Below the pieces are notes generated by a model. It ran no database searches. It saw only the letters and a list, made by a program, of their open reading frames with translations, and was not told the origin of the DNA. Shown one piece after another: positions 12,096-23,186 of a stretch of DNA of 64,000 nucleotides. This DNA comes from Calendula officinalis. Taxonomy: Eukaryota > Streptophyta > Magnoliopsida > Asterales > Asteraceae. Each line of letters begins with the position of its first letter. Positions within the stretch are counted from its first letter, which is position 1. Where the stretch lies: positions 73,218,909 through 73,282,908 of the forward strand of contig OY970820.1 of NCBI GenBank assembly GCA_963853835.1, written 5' to 3'. A program made the position numbers and the translations under genes.

Positions 12096-12758
12096 TTTAA
12101 AATCGTTTACCACAAAAACCGTGAATAAAACAATATATCACCTATTTTGAATCGAAAAAAGTATATAACAGTACTCTTAGAGCATCTCCCGTGCATAAGT
12201 TTTGCAATAACTTATTAAAATTGATACATAAATTTGCCACTCAATATTGATAAAAAAAATAAATAAAAAAACTTCCAAAAAAGTTTTTACACCAAAATAT
12301 GCATTCGAAAAAGACTTATGAAAAAAAAAGTTTTTGAAATTAAAACTTTTTACTTGATAGTCATATACATTCGAATAATATACACAAAATAGAAAACTTT
12401 ATAAAAAGCTATGTTTTTAATTAGAGTAGCTTAGAACCCAAAGCAATTTCGGGTCCCTAATTTTGTTTAGAGTAGATTATGGAAAGTTAAAAAATTAAAA
12501 ATTGTAGCATAATTTCATAAAAGTGGTCCTTATTAAATGATAAAATAGCTAGAGAAAAGAATATAACGTGGATGGTAACACAATGTTGTTTGGCCGTGGG
12601 AACTGGGCCAGATAGTTTGTCGGGGTCCATCGCCGTACATAACGTACGGAAGTCTTCACATGGAAAGATGCTTTGGAAGCTTCCCGCTAACGTCTTCTAC
12701 CTTAACCAGCCAATCAATCCGGTGATCATGGATTACATATTGCCTAATACCTTCAAGT
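12096..12758. other. AT-rich intergenic DNA
   Basis: No credible gene. AGAGCATCTCCC at 12179-12190 resembles a MITE terminus, but no partner end was found. The open frame at 12572-12784 has no family resemblance. Confidence 0.35.
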
Positions 12759-13306
12759 GTAAGTGTGTTAACGATTCGAGTTGAGTAGAATATCAAAAAA
12801 TTTGGACTCGGCTTGGCTCGTTTAGTAATTACTCGGCTCGAACTCGACTCGAACTCGAATAAGCTTTTAAAATTTAGGCTCGAGCTCGAATATTTTTGTA
12901 TAGTGTTCGAGCTCGAGCTCGATACTCGTTTATGATTCCATATTTTTTGAAAATAACTAATTTACAAAATCGAAAAGCTCGTTAATTACTCGACTCGTTA
13001 ACACCCTTATTAATATATGTATATTCTTGTACTTATTGTATCAATGCTTGCACTTATTGTATAAAATACTTTTTCAACTCGTTAGGATCGACTCATGAAG
13101 ATCGTCTGACTCGTTCGGCTCGAGATTAAACGAGCTATCGAACGAGCCGAGTCGAGTATGATTATTAGGCTCGGCTCGTAAAAATAATCGAGTCTTGTTT
13201 TATGTTCGAGCTCAACTCGAGATCGAATTAGTATAGGCTCGAGCTCGATATAAATGAACTCGAGCTCGAGTTGCTCGTTAAAAGCTCGACTCGTTAACAC
13301 CCCTAC
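12759..13306. mobile_element. hAT-like non-autonomous element with CTCGA-rich interior
   Basis: Ends are GTAAGTGTGTTAACGA and TCGTTAACACCCCTAC, inverted repeats. Flanks CTTCAAGT (12751-12758) and CTTCAACT (13307-13314) form an 8-bp target duplication with one mismatch, as hAT elements make. The interior is dense in CTCGA/GAGCTCG in both orientations, so it can self-pair extensively. No transposase coding. Confidence 0.7.
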
Positions 13307-13314
13307 CTTCAACT

Positions 13315-14414
13315 ATGCATGGCTACTACATGTAACGAAATTTTACTTTTATATGATTAAAATTAATTATTTTAATAAATTTATAGAACTTAATATTTTA
13401 ACACTTGAATGCACGGACCTCAAAACCAAGTTCTCTATAATTTGTTGTTGCAAAAATTTGTGTAAAATCAGTTTTCACCAATTTTGTACTTATATAAATT
13501 CGTTTTTGCGGTCTACGGACCTATGGACACGAATGCAGCTCTAAAATTTTCGGGCTCATGTGGTTCTACTTTTTGTACCCGATTTACCTACTCGACACTG
13601 CAACACCAGAATTTTGATAAGTATTTAGGCATTGGATTATATCCGGTAATTGAAAACTGTTTATTTGTTGTACCTTATGAAATAAACGACGAATCTATTT
13701 AAGATGGTTGTGTTAAATCACGAGACTCAAAAATTAAATTCAAATCGAAAAGAAGATGATGGAAATTTCAGCGTTAAACTCCCATGTATCATAAGTTGTA
13801 TACACGAGCTCTAGCTCACTATAAACAAACATCTAAAATCAAATAAGTTTAGGATGAAGCTCGCTATAAACAACTTCGAATTCGAGTAGCTCGTTTAATT
13901 ACTCGATTCATTAACAACCCTAATCACACCATAATTCGATTTGTTTCATAGGGCATACAATTTCCTACTGAAATTTCATTCCTACAATTCAAGCAAATAT
14001 AGGCGGCCTTTGGGTTGTTTTCTTGGGTAATTAATTGACCTTTGGCTTTTAAGGCATCACACAAGTCACTAACAAAGCAATGTTAAAAGACTCACAATCA
14101 CCATCCACAAAAAATAAACAACCTTTCAATACTTTGTTGGCCCTTCTTCTATTTTGTCTCTCTTTTTAGTGCTTTCTTACTCACACAACAAATAGTGTAT
14201 GAATTGTTTTATACGCTTATTAAAAGGTTAACAAGTTACTTTACCTTTAAATGGGGGATTTTTTAAAATGTAAATATATATATATAGAAATAAACAATTT
14301 GGTTGAAACTCGAAACCGCTTTTGTTTCTTTCTTGCATTCTTGGAAAGTACCTTAAGTTTGATTACATTAATGAAATTTAACATTAGGCAAACTTGCAAA
14401 ATGTTAAGTTTATA
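13315..14414. other. AT-rich intergenic DNA
   Basis: No gene seen. A short CTCGA-rich remnant near 13855-13925, related to the element at 12759-13306, is present. The 14405-14414 stretch TAAGTTTATA is the left target duplication of the next element. Confidence 0.4.
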
Positions 14415-15295
14415 GGTAAATGTTAAAGGTAGTCCAAGAATTTTAGCTAGTCTTAAGGGATAATTAATAGTTATTGGATCAAGAAAAAGTCAAAGGTCAA
14501 GATCAAGATTCAAACCATACAAACACATGTGCTTCAATATATCAATACCCCACCCACCTCCGACGACGGCGATGGCCGGCGGCGGACGCCGGCGATGGGC
14601 GGAGGTCGGCGGCAGCGGACGGTGGCCGGAGGTGGCCGCCGGCGATGGTGGTCGTGACTGGAAGCACATGTGTTTGAAATACATGTGTTTCACCTTTTAA
14701 ACACATGTGTTTTGAAAATAAAGGAGTGTATGTGTATAGCCAAGCACATGTGTTTCATAACTTGAAACACATGTGTTTCGTTACTAGAAACACATGTGTT
14801 TCACTAATAACATGTGTTTTGGAAATAACGGATTGTATATGTACAGCCAAGCACATGTGTTTCGTGACTTGAAACACATGTGCTTCGTATGCTTCCCTGT
14901 GTTTTAGAAACTCATGTTTTTAGTGACTTGAAACACATGTGTTTCGTGACTTGAAACACATGTGCTTCGAAGTAATATGCTTGTTTATATTTTGGAACAC
15001 CTGTGTTTTAGTGAAGCACATGTGTTTCAATACATCAATACCACCACCAGCACCTTCACTATCAGCCACCACCAACGCCGCCGGCCACCGGCGGCGGACG
15101 ACGGCGGACGGCGGCGATCGGCGGCGGGGGATGGCCGGCGGTGGTGACCGGTGGTGGTGGTCGTGACTGGAAGCACATGTGTTTGAAACACATGTGTTTG
15201 AAACACTATAATTTAATCTTGTCCATTTTGATCCAATGGCTAGGATTTGTCTCTTTGGACTATGTAAAATCATTGGACTTTTTTGAAGACAACTC
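14415..15295. mobile_element. Mutator-like non-autonomous element with CACATGTG array
   Basis: Flanked by a perfect direct repeat TAAGTTTATA (14405-14414 and 15296-15305), close to the 9-10 bp of Mutator-like elements. The ends align without gaps as diverged inverted repeats sharing AGTCCAA, ATTTTA and TAGTC. Inside, about 15 copies of ACATGTG, mostly in the palindrome AACACATGTGTTT, are spread over 14520-15195. Two GC-rich stretches (about 14560-14660 and 15065-15160), each ending GTCGTGACTGGAAGCACATG, look like direct copies of one module. The open frames across the GC-rich parts are low-complexity and not believed. Confidence 0.7.
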
Positions 15296-15343
15296 TAAGT
15301 TTATATAATGTTTACTTATTTCAAATTTTATTTTATTGTATAG

Positions 15344-16080
15344 GAGTTCCGTTCAAGGAGGTCCATTATTTTTACGAAATCCCGAAGAACAAATCTCAAC
15401 CATTAATCAATAAGATCTAACGGTCAAGATTAATCACAAATTTATATTGAGGGGTATTTTGGTCATTTTTAAAAATATAAAAATATTTTTTTATTATTTT
15501 TAATTTTTTATTTTAATTTTTTTTATTATTTTATTATGAAGGGGTATTTTTGTCATTTGGCACTTGAAAAAAATTTCAATTTTTTTAATTTTAATTTTTT
15601 TTAATTTTTAATTTTTTATTAATTTTTTTATTAAAAAATAATATTTATTTAATAATTACGTGTATGACTTAATCAAATGTGATTTTAGTGTAATCACATG
15701 TGATTCACTATGCAATCACATTATGCGTTATTATTGAAAAAATAATAATTTTTTTAAAATAATATTTTTTAAAAAAATAGTAATAAAAATATTAAAAAAA
15801 TAATATTTTTTTTAAAATAAAAATTTTAAAATAAAAAATAAAAAGTAAAAATAAAAAATATTTTTTTTTAAAATGACCAAAATACCCCTCACTTAAAAAC
15901 TAAAAGAATTTAAAAAAATCAAAAATCAAAAAAAAAAAAAAATTAAGTACCAAATGACCAAAATACCCATTTATGTATAAAATATGTGATTAATCTTAAC
16001 CATTAGATCTTATTGATCAATGATTGATATTTATTGCTCCAAACTTGATAAAAATAATAGACTTTCTTAAACGTTTCTTT
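15344..16080. mobile_element. Mutator-like MITE related to the neighbouring element
   Basis: Left end GAGTTCCGTTCAAGGAGG pairs with right end CTTTCTTAAACGTTTCTTT, and the inverted similarity continues for some 100 bp (CAATAAGATCTAA, GATTAATCACA, GACCAAAATACCC). Flanks ATTGTATAG and ATCGTATAG are a 9-bp target duplication with one mismatch. It contains CACATGTGA at about 15697. Terminal sequences resemble the right end of the element at 14415-15295, so the two are relatives lying 48 bp apart. No coding. Confidence 0.7.
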
Positions 16081-16089
16081 ATCGTATAG

Positions 16090-16434
16090 TTTTGATCTTT
16101 GACTTTAAAACTATAGTTAGATTAACGATACTTACCTTGAAATGCATTTGCTCTGATCTTCAAAAACTCGACTAAACAAGTTCTTTTATTATAAAATATT
16201 TAAGTCGATTGCAAATTTCTTGTATCCTTTTTTATTTTAATGACTTTGCTCGTTTTCGTAGTAATCACAAGCCTAACTAACTCCATATTTTGTTTATTTA
16301 ACGCAAGTATTAACACATTTTAGATGAAAATTCATTTTTACATCACAATTTTTACTTTTTATATCACAGAGTAAATGTTTTACAGCAAACTGTACAAGTA
16401 CTTCAAGCATTAATTATGGTAGATAACCTAAAAG
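16090..16434. other. AT-rich spacer
   Basis: Nothing recognisable apart from the left target duplication CCTAAAAG at 16427-16434 of the following element. Confidence 0.4.
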
Positions 16435-16853
16435 CAACGTTTTAAAACCCGGGTTATTACTCGGCTCGGTAAGATGGTCGGGTCACGGATCAACCGGCGG
16501 GTCAACTAACAACATATAAAAAAATATTATATAAAATACGTGTATATCATGCAGTAAAATTTGTATATTATTATACATTTGAAGTAAAACATTAAAAATC
16601 GGGTTAACTAACAACATACCAAAAAAATGTTATAAAAAAGATGTGTGTAATATGCATTAAAGTTTGTATATTTGAAGTACAAATATTAAAAATCTGTCAA
16701 CCTGGGTCACCGGTTCGCGGGTTTTCACAAAACCCGGCCGGGTCGCACCGGGTCAATTCTAAGCAAAAACCCGGTCACGGTTGAAGCGCCTCTTACACCG
16801 GGTCGCGGTTGAACCGGTTCAACCGGACGAGTCTACCGTGTTTTAAAACACTG
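16435..16853. mobile_element. hAT-like MITE with CCGGGT-rich interior
   Basis: Ends CAACGTTTTAAAAC and GTTTTAAAACACTG are inverted repeats. A perfect 8-bp target duplication CCTAAAAG flanks it (16427-16434 and 16854-16861). The interior is rich in CGGGTC, ACCGG and AACCGG in both orientations. No coding. Confidence 0.8.
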
Positions 16854-17082
16854 CCTAAAAGTTGTGGTGTAAACATCACTACTTTTTTAGATGTAGCACT
16901 TCGCCTATCGCAACCAATATATTCTCCGCTTTATCCGCAAGTGTACAACTTTATTGTTGACGACCGCAAGATGTAGAAGAGTCGTTCCAAGAAATTCCAC
17001 CCTTTTGTTCTAGAGCTTCAAGATCCACTTGACAAATTAGCTAAATAGTAAATACATCTTACATTCATTCAAATTTAATGGC

Positions 17083-18860
17083 ATTGAACTAAAATATCAT
17101 TTTTTGTATAGAGAAAGAAGGCAAACAGCCAACAAGCTGCGTCACTATCCCCTTTTTAATTGCAAAATTATTTCTTTTAAAAACAACATTTGTGGATCTG
17201 GGTGTCATAACCAGGGGCGGAATTGGTATGTAGCACACGGTGTCACGTGCTACTACTCGAAAAAAAATCGGTACGGTAAATTTTCGGGACTTTTTTATTG
17301 TTATAGTATTTTAAATACATTAATATATATCCGAAAAGGCGAAATAAGACACATCCATCTACTAGTGCAGTTGGCTAGCACTCCTTGCATTTGTATAAGG
17401 AGGTCATGAGTTCGAATCTTGTTGTTGTTATTTTTTTAAATCAATTTTTTTCCCTTTCTAAGCTATATATTACAAGGGTTTTTCTTTCTCAGTCCATATA
17501 TTTCAAAAAAAATTTCTTCTTTTTTTACCTTATATATTTCAAAAAAATTCTTTAGTCCAAACACTTCAAATTATTTTCCTTATTCAATAACTTAATTATA
17601 AAATATGATATAATTTTATAAATCAAAATTTTTATAGATTAAAAACCTATTCAATATCTCAAATCAATCTTAAAAAAAAATCTCTAACTATTTGTTAATA
17701 GTTCACACTCAAAGACAACCCTAACATTGAACCAAATAAAAAAAACATAAAGTGTGTATTTTAGATTTTGTAATATGTTTATAAAATTAATAATTCTTTT
17801 GTAGGTTAATGAAATATATTCTTGGAGATTTGTTGGTGTATGTAACTAAAAAGGGTGATATGTAAAAAAAACTTTTTTTGTGTTAAATTTGTTATTGTTT
17901 CGGGACGTTGACACTGGGATCCCACTAGAGGTCGCAGTCCCCTTAACCCCGCTTTTTTTTATCATCACAAGGGTGCTACCGCTGATAAAAGTTTCTAATT
18001 CCGCCCCTGGTCATAACATTGCTATGCAAAACACGTTGGACTCTGTTTAGAAGTTCCATCGCCTCAGGCGCAAGGAAGCCGAAACTATCAAATGCAAAAG
18101 GAATGAACACGTGTTGATTTTGAATGCATGTTTTCTTGTGCTTTGTCACTTTACGCGAGGCGGCTTTCAAAGCAGCTTGTCCCACCGTAACACCCCAACT
18201 ACTCAAACACACGAGAGGAGAAACTCTGGTTAGATCCACATACGCGTGTTTCCCCCAACCCATCCAAACACTAAAATGTCAGCAGGTCTAAGTGTGGATC
18301 TTCTATGCAATGGGTCAGTAAAAAAGTTCACAGGAGCTTCTTTCTTGGCAGAGATCCCGGCACGCCTACATATGTCAAAAAGGACGTCTCTAATCATATT
18401 GTGTCGGTACTTGAATCTCGGGAGCTCTTTACAATGAACCACATGTTCCCCAAAGGAATCCAAACTTACCTTGTGACAAACAGGGCATAACGCATCAACT
18501 GAAAATAATGGAATCATGAGACGATACTTAAGGATGGCACGATATTCCACAAGTGACATATGTTGACCTAACCCGTCTTTGGGAACAACTAGAAGAAAAT
18601 CTTGAGCATGAGGCGCCCATTAACAATCGAAAATGGCTTTTTGTCTCACATTCATGTCGAAGCAAACTTCCATATCCTTGACCATTTCACTAAAAAGGGC
18701 ACTCGCCAATGTCTGTTGGCTTTAGAGGGGGCGGTTTCCTTATTTGTGAAGCCGCTAAAATGAAAGCTTGGAATCATATCACGAAGACAAGCCAAAACAC
18801 AACCATAATCGTTATGAAAGGAAACCGCACTGTCACGTAAGATGTGATCCTGAAGCACTC
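17083..18860 (-). pseudogene. Retroelement-like ORF remnant, split by a hAT insertion
   Basis: The minus strand carries fragments of one protein found widely in plant genomes as a mobile-element-type ORF: 18652-18858 (LRDSAVSFHNDYGCVLACL), 18230-18559 (with a CPVC...H...HC zinc-binding-like cluster and RPADILVFGW), and 17976-18263 (HVFIPFAFDSFGFLAPEA). Between 18559 and 18652 the frame reads on with an in-frame TAA. The last part (NVMTPRSTNVVF) continues at 17083-17211, beyond the hAT element at 17212-18009. At least two frame changes and one stop mean it is dead. I recall this type as annotated near reverse-transcriptase domains, but I see no RT core motif, so the class is unsure. Confidence 0.55.
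17212..18009. mobile_element. hAT-like non-autonomous element
   Basis: Terminal inverted repeats CAGGGGCGGAATT and AATTCCGCCCCTG; perfect 8-bp target duplication GTCATAAC at 17204-17211 and 18010-18017. It interrupts the ORF remnant described for 17083-18860. Inside, about 17359-17425 has a tRNA-like box A (AGTGCAGTTGGCTAGCA) and box B (GAGTTCGAATC), suggesting a SINE-like or tRNA-like passenger. No transposase. Confidence 0.85.
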
Positions 18861-19531
18861 AAGATTGGGCCCTTGAGGACACCAAAGCATAAAAGGAACC
18901 CATTTTTGCCGAGTACAAATCCAAACCACCGGATCGAATGTGTAAAGAAGCAAGTTCTCTAAAGAAAAGCCCTCCACATACCACAATAGATTGTTGATAT
19001 AAAACAAATTATATATAATCTTATTTACTAAAATATACTCGTGTATTACACTGTAATCAAAGTAATGTTATTAATCATATATTATAAATTAATCGATGTA
19101 GCGTTATTGTTAATTTTATCGGGAAGTCTCAACTTATGCTCATGGTTTTGAAACGAGGATATATGTCGCCCGCGCGTTGCCGCGGATATTTATGTTTTAT
19201 CTTTATATTATAATGATTATAAAAGAGAATTTTAACAAAATTTTAAAATATTTTGATTTACACTTAAATTGCTATTTATATATCTGTTAAATATATATGG
19301 TACTTTTCAATAAAAAGTAAGCATGTGACAAATACTTTGAGTATAAATATGATTAATATTAATATTATAGTTGTACTTTTTAGCCATTATAAAATAGTTG
19401 AAGGAGGTAAAAAAAATTTAAAAGCATTTACCAAATGAGAAAGGAAGAATGGGTGGGTTCCCATACAAAAATCATTTTAGAAGTCTTAGTATATTAACTT
19501 AAAATTTTTGTTTTCCCCTTTATTATAATAA
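18861..19531. other. AT-rich intergenic DNA
   Basis: A GC-rich GCCCGCGCGTTGCCGCGG at about 19168 resembles part of a plant Helitron end hairpin but lacks a CTAG terminus, so it is not called. No gene seen. Confidence 0.3.
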
Positions 19532-21087
19532 GGATTTTGCTAATAAGTGCCCTTAGGGTAATGGTTAACAATAATTTGAATGCATAAATAAAGTGTACAT
19601 TAATTACATAAAAAACTACACACTAAAATTTACTAACCACCCATGAGTGGTGATATTGGCAGATTTATACATATATTTATCTGCCAATATACCTATTTTT
19701 ATATGTGTTTATCGAACAGAATATGATGTTATCACTCAAAATGTAGTTTCCATTGTGTTTTGCAGGCTATAGAAGAAAACGTAACAAAAACGGGTCAAAA
19801 CAACACAAGAAACAAAGACTGCAGAATAGCCAAGAAATAGCGACGCGATCATAGATCGCGACGCGATCTCCTTCGCTATCTCCTAAACGTGATTTTTAAT
19901 GCCTTAGCGATTTCGGCGTTCTGTTTGTTTACGAAATACCGGAAATCGCGACGCGATTGAAGATAGCGGCGCGATTTCTAGCGATCAGATAACTATTTAA
20001 ATAAACTTGCAGATCTGAATTAAGGGACTTTTGACCTAATTCGAAGGGCAGCCGAAAAACACCATTGGAGCACTCAAGATCGAGATTTCAAGCATCAACC
20101 ATTGGTTTTTTATCATCTTTGATTAATTCTAAGTTTATGAATTCGATTCTTTACATTTGTTTGATGATTTTTAGCATGTCTATATGCTAATCATCCTTTA
20201 TTCACTATGATTAGATGAAGTTAGGGTTTTAGGTTTGGATATTCTTAGGATTTTGTGATGATTGTTTGAACGCTTGTATTGCTAATAAAGAACCTTTTAG
20301 TTAAACCTTTACATTTGCATTATTAAATCTGTTTATTGCTTGATTGATTAAAATATTGACAACATTGAATTGATCTAGTAATTCCCCTGACTTTTCATAC
20401 CTTTTGACCTAGTCAGCGACTCACTAGAAATAGGGGTCCGAGATTTGATACCAATAACTTAGGTGAAACTTAGAGTCTGATCTTTAGAGAAGAAATTCCT
20501 AGGATTAGAAGGCCTCGGAAAGCCGGACCTAGTTATAAATAACAAGAAGGAGTGTGAATTTAAACAGATTTCTTGAGAAGAAATTCCTAGAAATCATATT
20601 AGACTCATTGTAAGGTTTTGAGAGAAATCTAGTTCCTTAAACTCCTAGAACATGAATTAAATCGGTACTTCAAAACAAAACCTAGACCTGGACTGATTCG
20701 ACTCATAGTGAATATACTCCTTAATATTTAAACACTCCCTTGACGTTTTCAGTCGATTGTTCACTTTAAACAACCATTTTCAGTTTATTTATCTAGTTTG
20801 CAAATAAAAATGTTCCAAATGAAAACCCCTCTTTATTATTTGTTCAGTTTAATTAATTAGTTTTATATTACATAATCAGCTTATTTGTTCCCTGTGGAGA
20901 CGAATATACCCGAATTTACTTACCTGAACTATATTGCTCACGATTAGGTCATACTTGCCTAAGAGTGTGGTGATCTAGAATAGGCGTATTTTAGGTGATT
21001 ATTTTATAACTAGGTTTTACACATCAAGTTTATGCATATGTTAACCAATTTAATACCCTTAACCATTGGCATTGTTTAGCAAAACCC
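19532..21087. mobile_element. Small inverted-repeat element interrupted by a probable solo LTR
   Basis: Ends GGATTTTGCTAATAAGTGCCC and ATTGTTTAGCAAAACCCTTA match the small element at 8264-8428, but are 1.5 kb apart because other DNA lies between. That insert, from about 19651 (TGGTGATATTGGCAG, with a short inverted repeat in TTGGCAGATTTATAC) to about 21025 (ending ACACATCA), reads like a gypsy-type LTR end region (TGTTCCCTGTGGAGACGAA). I could not find a clean 5-bp target duplication, so the LTR call is tentative. Confidence 0.45.
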
Positions 21088-21196
21088 TTATAATAAAAAA
21101 AATCATTTTTTTCCTTTTCTAATAATGAAATTTGACCTTTTTGTTAATGTATTTTAAAAAATATATATATATAATTTATTTTATTAATATAATATA

Positions 21197-21405
21197 CTTC
21201 CTCTGATTCAAAATAAGTGCTACACTTTTCATAAATGGGTGATTCAAAATAAGTGATACACTTTGAAAAATTACCTTATTTGACAAAAAATAGTAGGACC
21301 CACACCCACTAACTATCTACTTTAACTAATTTAAGCATCATTATAATCTTCTGGTTCAAAAAGCGTGCAACCTAAAGTGTAGCACTTATTTTGAATCGGA
21401 GGAAG
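21197..21405. mobile_element. Stowaway-like MITE
   Basis: TA-flanked element with inverted ends CTTCCTCTGATTCAAAATAA and TTATTTTGAATCGGAGGAAG; 209 bp; no coding. Confidence 0.85.
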
Positions 21406-21548
21406 TATATATATTTGTAATTATTGTTTTGATAAATTGTACGAAAATAAAATATTAACATGACACTAATGTAACAGTAAAAAGAAAGATATAAGAAGTG
21501 ATGTTTTTATGGATATGTGAGTTAAAAAGGGATGACATGAAGTTAATA

Positions 21549-21860
21549 CTTCCTCCGATTTAAAATAAGTGACACACTTTGAGTTTAATGGTTTTTGAGG
21601 CAAAAACTTATAATGATGATTAAATTAGATTAATTGGATAGTTAGTGGGGAATGAGTCCCACACACTTTGAATAAAGTGAGGCTAATGATGTTTAAAAAT
21701 AAAAGTAAGGGTAAAGAAGTTATTTCACTTTGTTAAAGTATATAGTTAGTAAGTGTGAGTCCCATTTCTTTTGTCAAATAAGGCAATTTTTCATAGTGTG
21801 TCACTTATTTTAAATCATATAAAAAAGAAAAATATGTCACTCATTTTGAATCGGAGAAAG
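21549..21860. mobile_element. Stowaway-like MITE
   Basis: TA-flanked element with inverted ends CTTCCTCCGATTTAAAATAA and TTTTGAATCGGAGAAAG; 312 bp. Same family as the element at 21197-21405, 143 bp away. It contains an extra internal inverted copy of the end sequence (TCACTTATTTTAAATC near 21801). Confidence 0.8.
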
Positions 21861-23186
21861 TATAACTAATCCGAAAGAAGAAGAAAAAACGTGAATTGTT
21901 GAGAAAGGGTTAAAATATGCATGTAATCATTAAAATGTGGATTCCATCATTTATTTAAAACATAACTTTTATGTTTTGTATATTTCAAAAGTAAATTTGA
22001 AATACCACCTTTTAACTTGGAGATTTCCATCCCGTTTGGGATATAAAAATGTCGTTATTTTTGTTGACCACGAGGACCGTAGTAAGTCGCGTGTTGCTGT
22101 GGGTTTGTAAAATGTACATTTTTAATTACTTTTAAAAAAAGGTATATGTTCATTTTGACTTTTTTATAATTTTAATATATAATATGACATAGATGGAATT
22201 GCATAGTTTATAAAACTTACAAAAATTAAGTGATACAATTGACAATTATGATTGAACATGAAACAAATAATTATTTATCATGTTTTGCGGGTACTCAGTT
22301 GGTAAATTTATAATATACGTTTCATAAATATTTAATATTTTTTCTAAGATACTTTAATATTCCAACATTTAAAAAATATTAGTTACTTTTTCATAGTGTT
22401 TTTTAGTAGACAAAATGAGTTACTAATTTGTATAAAAATATTTTATAAATAAATATTTAAAAAAGTAACGTATATTGAAAATGTTAAAAAAGAAACTGTA
22501 ATAGCTATAAAGTTTAAGGGCTAAATTGAGAATTCTTAGTTTAGGGTTAGAAATAAAATATTCTGTAAATATTTACAATTCACACCCTATTTTAGGGGGG
22601 CTTTTTAAAAATTCAATTCTCTTTTACATGTCTTTTGTATTACAACATGCTGAAAACGTTGAATCCAGAAACCATCCAACCAATCAGCAACATCCTAAAA
22701 CCGGCCTAGTAGTTTTATGTGCATATTAATATTTGATAAATATCTATTTGACCATATGTGGAATAAATTGATTAAATGTTAAATGAATTGTTTGACCTTT
22801 TGTCCTTTTGTGATATTTTAATCAAGGGATTAAAATATCCGGTTTCTGAAATGTTTAAACGATTTTGTGATTTTTATATCTTTAGATTCCTTGTCGGATT
22901 TCGTTTCCGAAAATGCTTCCGTTTTTAAAATTGGAGTCCGTTTGTTATTTTAAATAAATTAACTACGAAAGAGACTTTCATATTGTACTAGCCTAAAACC
23001 CGTGATGAATCACGGGAGGCGTATATAATTTTTATAATTGAATTGTAGGATAAAGTTATAATGTAGATGTATGTATACAGTTGATCGTATCACGAGTTTG
23101 GGAAAAGAGTACATTGTGTGAGAATGTATAAAGATAAAAGAAAAATTTACAACATTACTAACATTACATAAATGTAATACATTTAT

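Noticed and set aside
14518..15195. CRISPR-like array of regularly repeated CACATGTG
   Set aside because: The spacing is irregular, the repeat is a short palindrome, the genome is a plant's, and the array lies within a transposon with target duplications.
14474..15273. Several open frames over the GC-rich parts
   Set aside because: Arg/Gly/Pro-rich translations on both strands are by-products of GC-rich repeats; no domain, no splicing logic.
19160..19190. Second Helitron terminus (GCCCGCGCGTTGCCGCGG)
   Set aside because: The hairpin is imperfect and there is no CTAG/CTRR terminus at the right distance.
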